NCBI GenBank assembly: GCA_002389645.1 | Contig: DGQE01000034.1 | Span: 1 to 64,000 of the forward strand | Source: Flavobacteriales bacterium UBA4422 | GTDB lineage: Bacteria; Bacteroidota; Bacteroidia; Flavobacteriales_G; Salibacteraceae | DNA length: 64,000 bases | Direction: 5' to 3' | Shown: piece by piece, positions 61,240-64,000 of the stretch | Layout of the letters: each line of letters begins with the position of its first letter | Position numbering within the stretch: position 1 is the first letter of the stretch | The notes under the pieces: generated by a model | The model's database searches: none | Seen by the model: only the letters and a program-made list of their open reading frames with translations | What the model was told of the DNA's origin: nothing | Translations under genes and position numbers: made by a program

Positions 61240-62550
61240 TTAACCTTCGTTCCGTACAATATTCGCACCAATCGCGTTCAGTCGTTTATCGATATTCTGA
61301 TAACCTCTATCGATTTGCTCAATATTCCTAATAATGCTGGTTCCTTCGGCTGAAAGGGCGGCAATCAATAATGAGACACCAGCTCGAATATCTGGTGAGG
61401 TCATTTGGATTCCCCGCAATCTGTTTGTTCTTCCGTGTCCTATAACCGTTGCTCTGTGAGGATCACAAAGAATTATTTGTGCTCCCATGTCGATTAGCTT
61501 ATCAACAAAGAATAAGCGGCTTTCAAACATTTTTTGATGGATAAGTACACTACCCTTTGCTTGTGTAGCAACAACCAATACAATACTCAATAAATCAGGA
61601 GTGAAACCTGGCCACGGAGCATCAGCTATGGTCATGATGGAGCCATCAATAAACGACTCTATTTCATATGTTTCCTGCTCTGGAATTAAAAGGTCGTCTC
61701 CTTGTAATTCCATTTTAATACCAAGCTTTTTAAATACCTCTGGAATCATACCAAGATGCTCATAACCAACATTTTTCAGAAGGATCTCCGATTGCGTCAT
61801 TGCGGCAAGTCCAATAAAACTGCCTACTTCAATCATGTCTGGTAGGACTCGGTGTTTACAGCCATGCATTTCGTTTACACCTTCTATGGTAATAAGATTT
61901 GAGCCAATGCCGGAAACTTTAGCTCCCATGGCATTCATCATCTTACATAATTGTTGGATATAGGGCTCGCATGCTGCATTATATATGTTTGTCTTTCCTT
62001 CGGCAAGCACAGCCGCCATAATCACATTTGCCGTTCCTGTGACACTTGCTTCATCAAGAAGCATAAATGTTCCTTTTAGTTTTTTTGCTTCTGCTTTATA
62101 AAAATGTGTTTTCGCGTCATAGGAAAATGTTGCACCTAGTTTCTCGAATCCGATAAAGTGTGTATCGAGTCTTCTTCTTCCTATTTTGTCTCCACCAGGC
62201 TTCGGGATGTAGCCTTTTCCAAACCTACCTAATAGAGGGCCAACTATCATTATCGAACCTCTTAAACTGGAGCCTTTTGCGTGAAATTCTTTTGAAGTAA
62301 GGTAGTCGAGGTCTATTTCATCTGCTTGGAAGATGTAATGCCCAATTCCTTTTTTCTGAATCTTAACCCCAAGCGAGCCTAATAAGTCGATTAACTTATT
62401 GACATCAACTATGTCAGGAATGTTCTCAATTTCCACCTTGTCGGGTGTGAGAAGAGTAGCACAGAGAATTTGTAAAATTTCATTTTTCGCACCTTGAGGA
62501 GTGAGTTCTCCTTTAAGCTTTCTACCTCCTTCAATTTGAAATGACCCCAT
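61240..62550 (-). CDS. murA: UDP-N-acetylglucosamine 1-carboxyvinyltransferase MurA (Cys-to-Asp form)
   Basis: A 436-residue enzyme for the first committed step of peptidoglycan synthesis. N-terminal GRKLKGELTPQGAKNEIL, loop region KGYIPKPGGDKIGRRRLDTH and WPGFTPDLLSI are diagnostic. The loop residue that is Cys115 in E. coli (GGCxIGxRP) is Asp121 here; from the family, Asp supports catalysis and prevents alkylation by fosfomycin. It lies 9 bp after the DUF4290 gene and 10 bp before the TlpA-like gene. Confidence 0.97.
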   Translation of the reverse strand: MGSFQIEGGRKLKGELTPQGAKNEILQILCATLLTPDKVEIENIPDIVDVNKLIDLLGSLGVKIQKKGIGHYIFQADEIDLDYLTSKEFHAKGSSLRGSIMIVGPLLGRFGKGYIPKPGGDKIGRRRLDTHFIGFEKLGATFSYDAKTHFYKAEAKKLKGTFMLLDEASVTGTANVIMAAVLAEGKTNIYNAACEPYIQQLCKMMNAMGAKVSGIGSNLITIEGVNEMHGCKHRVLPDMIEVGSFIGLAAMTQSEILLKNVGYEHLGMIPEVFKKLGIKMELQGDDLLIPEQETYEIESFIDGSIMTIADAPWPGFTPDLLSIVLVVATQAKGSVLIHQKMFESRLFFVDKLIDMGAQIILCDPHRATVIGHGRTNRLRGIQMTSPDIRAGVSLLIAALSAEGTSIIRNIEQIDRGYQNIDKRLNAIGANIVRNEG

Positions 62551-62559
62551 ATTGTTATT

Positions 62560-63171
62560 TTACTTTTTCCATTTGCGCTTTGAACGCGATTTACCTGATT
62601 TGCCTGAATTTCTTGGTTGACTTCCTAAAATATCATTGGTGTGCTGAAATCTGAAATTCTCGTCAAGTTTTAACTGACCGCCTGACATCTCCTTCAATTG
62701 ATCTATAATCATTTCCTCATTCACGGAGTCTCTATTGTAATTAAGATAGCTCCGTTTCATTAGATTAGCGATGAGTTGAGTCAAGGCTTGTTGCTCTTGA
62801 TTGTCCTCAATAGACCTTGCAACCTCGATAAGGTTTTCAATCGATTTGCCATAATGTCGATACTTGAAATCACCCTTGGGGTAATCAATTTTTTCTGCTT
62901 CAATATTTTCTGCTGGCTCTGGTTTTTCGTAGGGTGAGTCAATGTCAAGCTGATAGTTTGACATTACATGCAAATCATCCCAAAGTTTATGAATCAATTC
63001 ATCATTTCCTTTGTACGAAGGGTTCATTACAGTCATTAATTGAATAATGGCTTGAGCTGCCTTATTTCTTTCTTCTCTGTTTTCGAGCGATAAAGCGTGT
63101 TCCATCATTTCTTGAACATACCTTCCGTACTCCGCAAGTGCTAGAGGTTTTCTTTGAGTATTGTATTCCAT
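62560..63171 (-). CDS. DUF4290 domain protein
   Basis: A 203-residue soluble protein of a Bacteroidota-specific family of unknown function. The N-terminal block MEYNTQRKPLALAEYGRYVQ and MMEHALSLENREERNKAAQAIIQLM are characteristic, and the C-terminus is a basic tail (SGKSGKSRSKRKWKK), which may bind nucleic acid (inference). It sits between the UvrD-like helicase and murA genes with gaps of about 20 and 9 bp. Confidence 0.85.
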   Translation of the reverse strand: MEYNTQRKPLALAEYGRYVQEMMEHALSLENREERNKAAQAIIQLMTVMNPSYKGNDELIHKLWDDLHVMSNYQLDIDSPYEKPEPAENIEAEKIDYPKGDFKYRHYGKSIENLIEVARSIEDNQEQQALTQLIANLMKRSYLNYNRDSVNEEMIIDQLKEMSGGQLKLDENFRFQHTNDILGSQPRNSGKSGKSRSKRKWKK

Positions 63172-63190
63172 TTGTTATGTATCTCGCTTC

Positions 63191-64000
63191 CTATTTTAGG
63201 ATTTGTAGCTTGGCAAATTTGAGCAAAAGTTGCTTCTTACCAATGTTTTGAAATTCAACAGTCGCTTTTCTGTTCGGAAATTCACCTTCTAAGCCAGTAA
63301 TTTCTCCTTTTCCAAAACGATCATGACTGACTTTTATGCCTATCATTAGTTGGTTCATTTCCTCAGCGGAAATGGGGCTTGTGGAACTTTGGGAGGGTTT
63401 CACTAATTTCTTGCGAACGGCATGGTTTACCAGGGCGTAATTCTTTTTAGAAATTAATTCTCGTTTTTCAGATTTTTGAATGGTTGGGGACTCAATAAGG
63501 TCTTGGCTGATTTCCGAAATGAATCTGCTTGGCTCATTATACTGCATGTTTCCATACTTGAATCGTGTGGCAGCAAAAGAAAGTGTTGCTTTTTTCTCTG
63601 CTCTAGTCAACGCAACATAAAAAAGTCTTCTTTCTTCCTCAAGGTCGCTGCGGGAACTCACACTGAGTTGTGAAGGGAATAAATCTTCTTCAAGACCGGC
63701 AATAAATACATAAGGAAACTCTAGTCCTTTCGCAGAGTGAATAGTCATCATTGAAACTTTCGGGCTCTCATCATCTTTATTGTCTTTTACATCTGTGTCG
63801 GTCATTAAGGATACCTCTTCTAAGAACACACTCAATGACCTTGGGTTTTCATTGTCCTTTTCCTCATCACTCAATTCTATCTCAGTAAATTCTTTGATGG
63901 CCGAAAGAAGTTCTTGGACGTTTTCGTAGCGACTGATTCCCTCTGGTGTGCGATCAGAGTAAAACTCCTTCAGAATTCCTGTTGCTGATGCGATATGTTG
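63191..64000 (-). CDS. UvrD/PcrA-type DNA helicase, C-terminal part (cut by window edge)
   Basis: The frame is open through base 64000, so the N-terminal two thirds lie outside. The visible 269 residues begin with HIASATGILKEFYSDR and contain helicase motif V/VI: VSMMTIHSAKGLEFPYVFIAGLEEDLFPS and EEERRLFYVALTRAEKKATLSFA. A final 50-residue tail (KVSHDRFGKGEITGLEG, then FAKLQIL) is the PcrA-type C-terminal module that contacts RNA polymerase. It is a 3'-5' SF1 helicase for repair and transcription-coupled processes. It is upstream of DUF4290 and murA on the same strand. Confidence 0.93.
   Translation of the reverse strand, partial: QHIASATGILKEFYSDRTPEGISRYENVQELLSAIKEFTEIELSDEEKDNENPRSLSVFLEEVSLMTDTDVKDNKDDESPKVSMMTIHSAKGLEFPYVFIAGLEEDLFPSQLSVSSRSDLEEERRLFYVALTRAEKKATLSFAATRFKYGNMQYNEPSRFISEISQDLIESPTIQKSEKRELISKKNYALVNHAVRKKLVKPSQSSTSPISAEEMNQLMIGIKVSHDRFGKGEITGLEGEFPNRKATVEFQNIGKKQLLLKFAKLQILK

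Overview
This 64 kb window is chromosomal DNA of an AT-rich Bacteroidota, most likely a member of the Flavobacteriales. The evidence is a complete gldK-gldL-gldM-gldN type IX secretion (T9SS)/gliding locus preceded by a PorP/SprF-type gene, a large surface protein ending in a T9SS sorting domain, a DUF4290 gene, atpD-atpC standing apart from the other ATP synthase genes, mostly absent Shine-Dalgarno sequences, and many Bacteroidota-type -7 boxes (TAnnTTTG) close upstream of start codons. I cannot name a genus. Almost everything is housekeeping or family-typical. I see no CRISPR array, intact prophage, transposase or rRNA operon.

Layout. 1-2.1 kb: 3' end of a T9SS-exported adhesin and yqeY. 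2.2-4.2 kb: groES-groEL (minus). 4.3-8.8 kb: a minus-strand operon miaB, sigma-54 regulator, lptE, TPR protein, secG. 8.9-18.4 kb: topA, an arginase-like pseudoenzyme, porP/sprF and gldKLMN (plus). 18.6-25.0 kb: a six-gene minus-strand nucleotide-sugar operon (aminotransferase, ugd, UDP-xylose synthase, N-acetyltransferase, a second nucleotide-sugar dehydrogenase, rfbB). 25.1-27.1 kb: outer-membrane-like protein and waaA. 27.1-28.9 kb: a gene-poor stretch with two truncated gene remnants joined head to head. 29 kb: tRNA-Leu(UAA) and tRNA-Gly(GCC). 29.3-42.5 kb: mutS, trmH-type methyltransferase, lipoproteins, folK plus a deoxynucleoside kinase, sppA, a PolX-like protein, a GH3 protein and a second deoxynucleoside kinase. 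42.6-46.2 kb: atpD-atpC, ribF, a leucine-rich repeat protein and a 46-residue lipoprotein. 46.2-52 kb: cyclophilin, PHP phosphatase, pterin-synthase/folE/fabD operon, hldD, MerR regulator, M23 peptidase. 52.1-64 kb: alaS, a small membrane protein, then a long minus-strand run from a UvrD/PcrA helicase (cut by the window edge) through DUF4290, murA, a TlpA-like thioredoxin, grpE, dnaJ and an ABC exporter to an NtrC-like protein.

How the genes fit together. Envelope building dominates: T9SS core, LPS functions (lptE, waaA, hldD), nucleotide sugars, murA, M23 peptidase, sppA and secG. Protein folding (groESL, dnaJ/grpE, cyclophilin) and pterin/flavin cofactor genes are interspersed. The most notable points are proteins that keep a family fold but have altered active residues: an arginase fold without metal ligands beside the T9SS operon; a PolX with Glu in place of the polymerase Asp pair and an intact PHP domain; MurA with Asp for the fosfomycin-target Cys; DnaJ that has lost both halves of one zinc site; and an NtrC-type ATPase with no DNA-binding domain and a GAFTSA loop. 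I did not find a convincing new multi-gene system.
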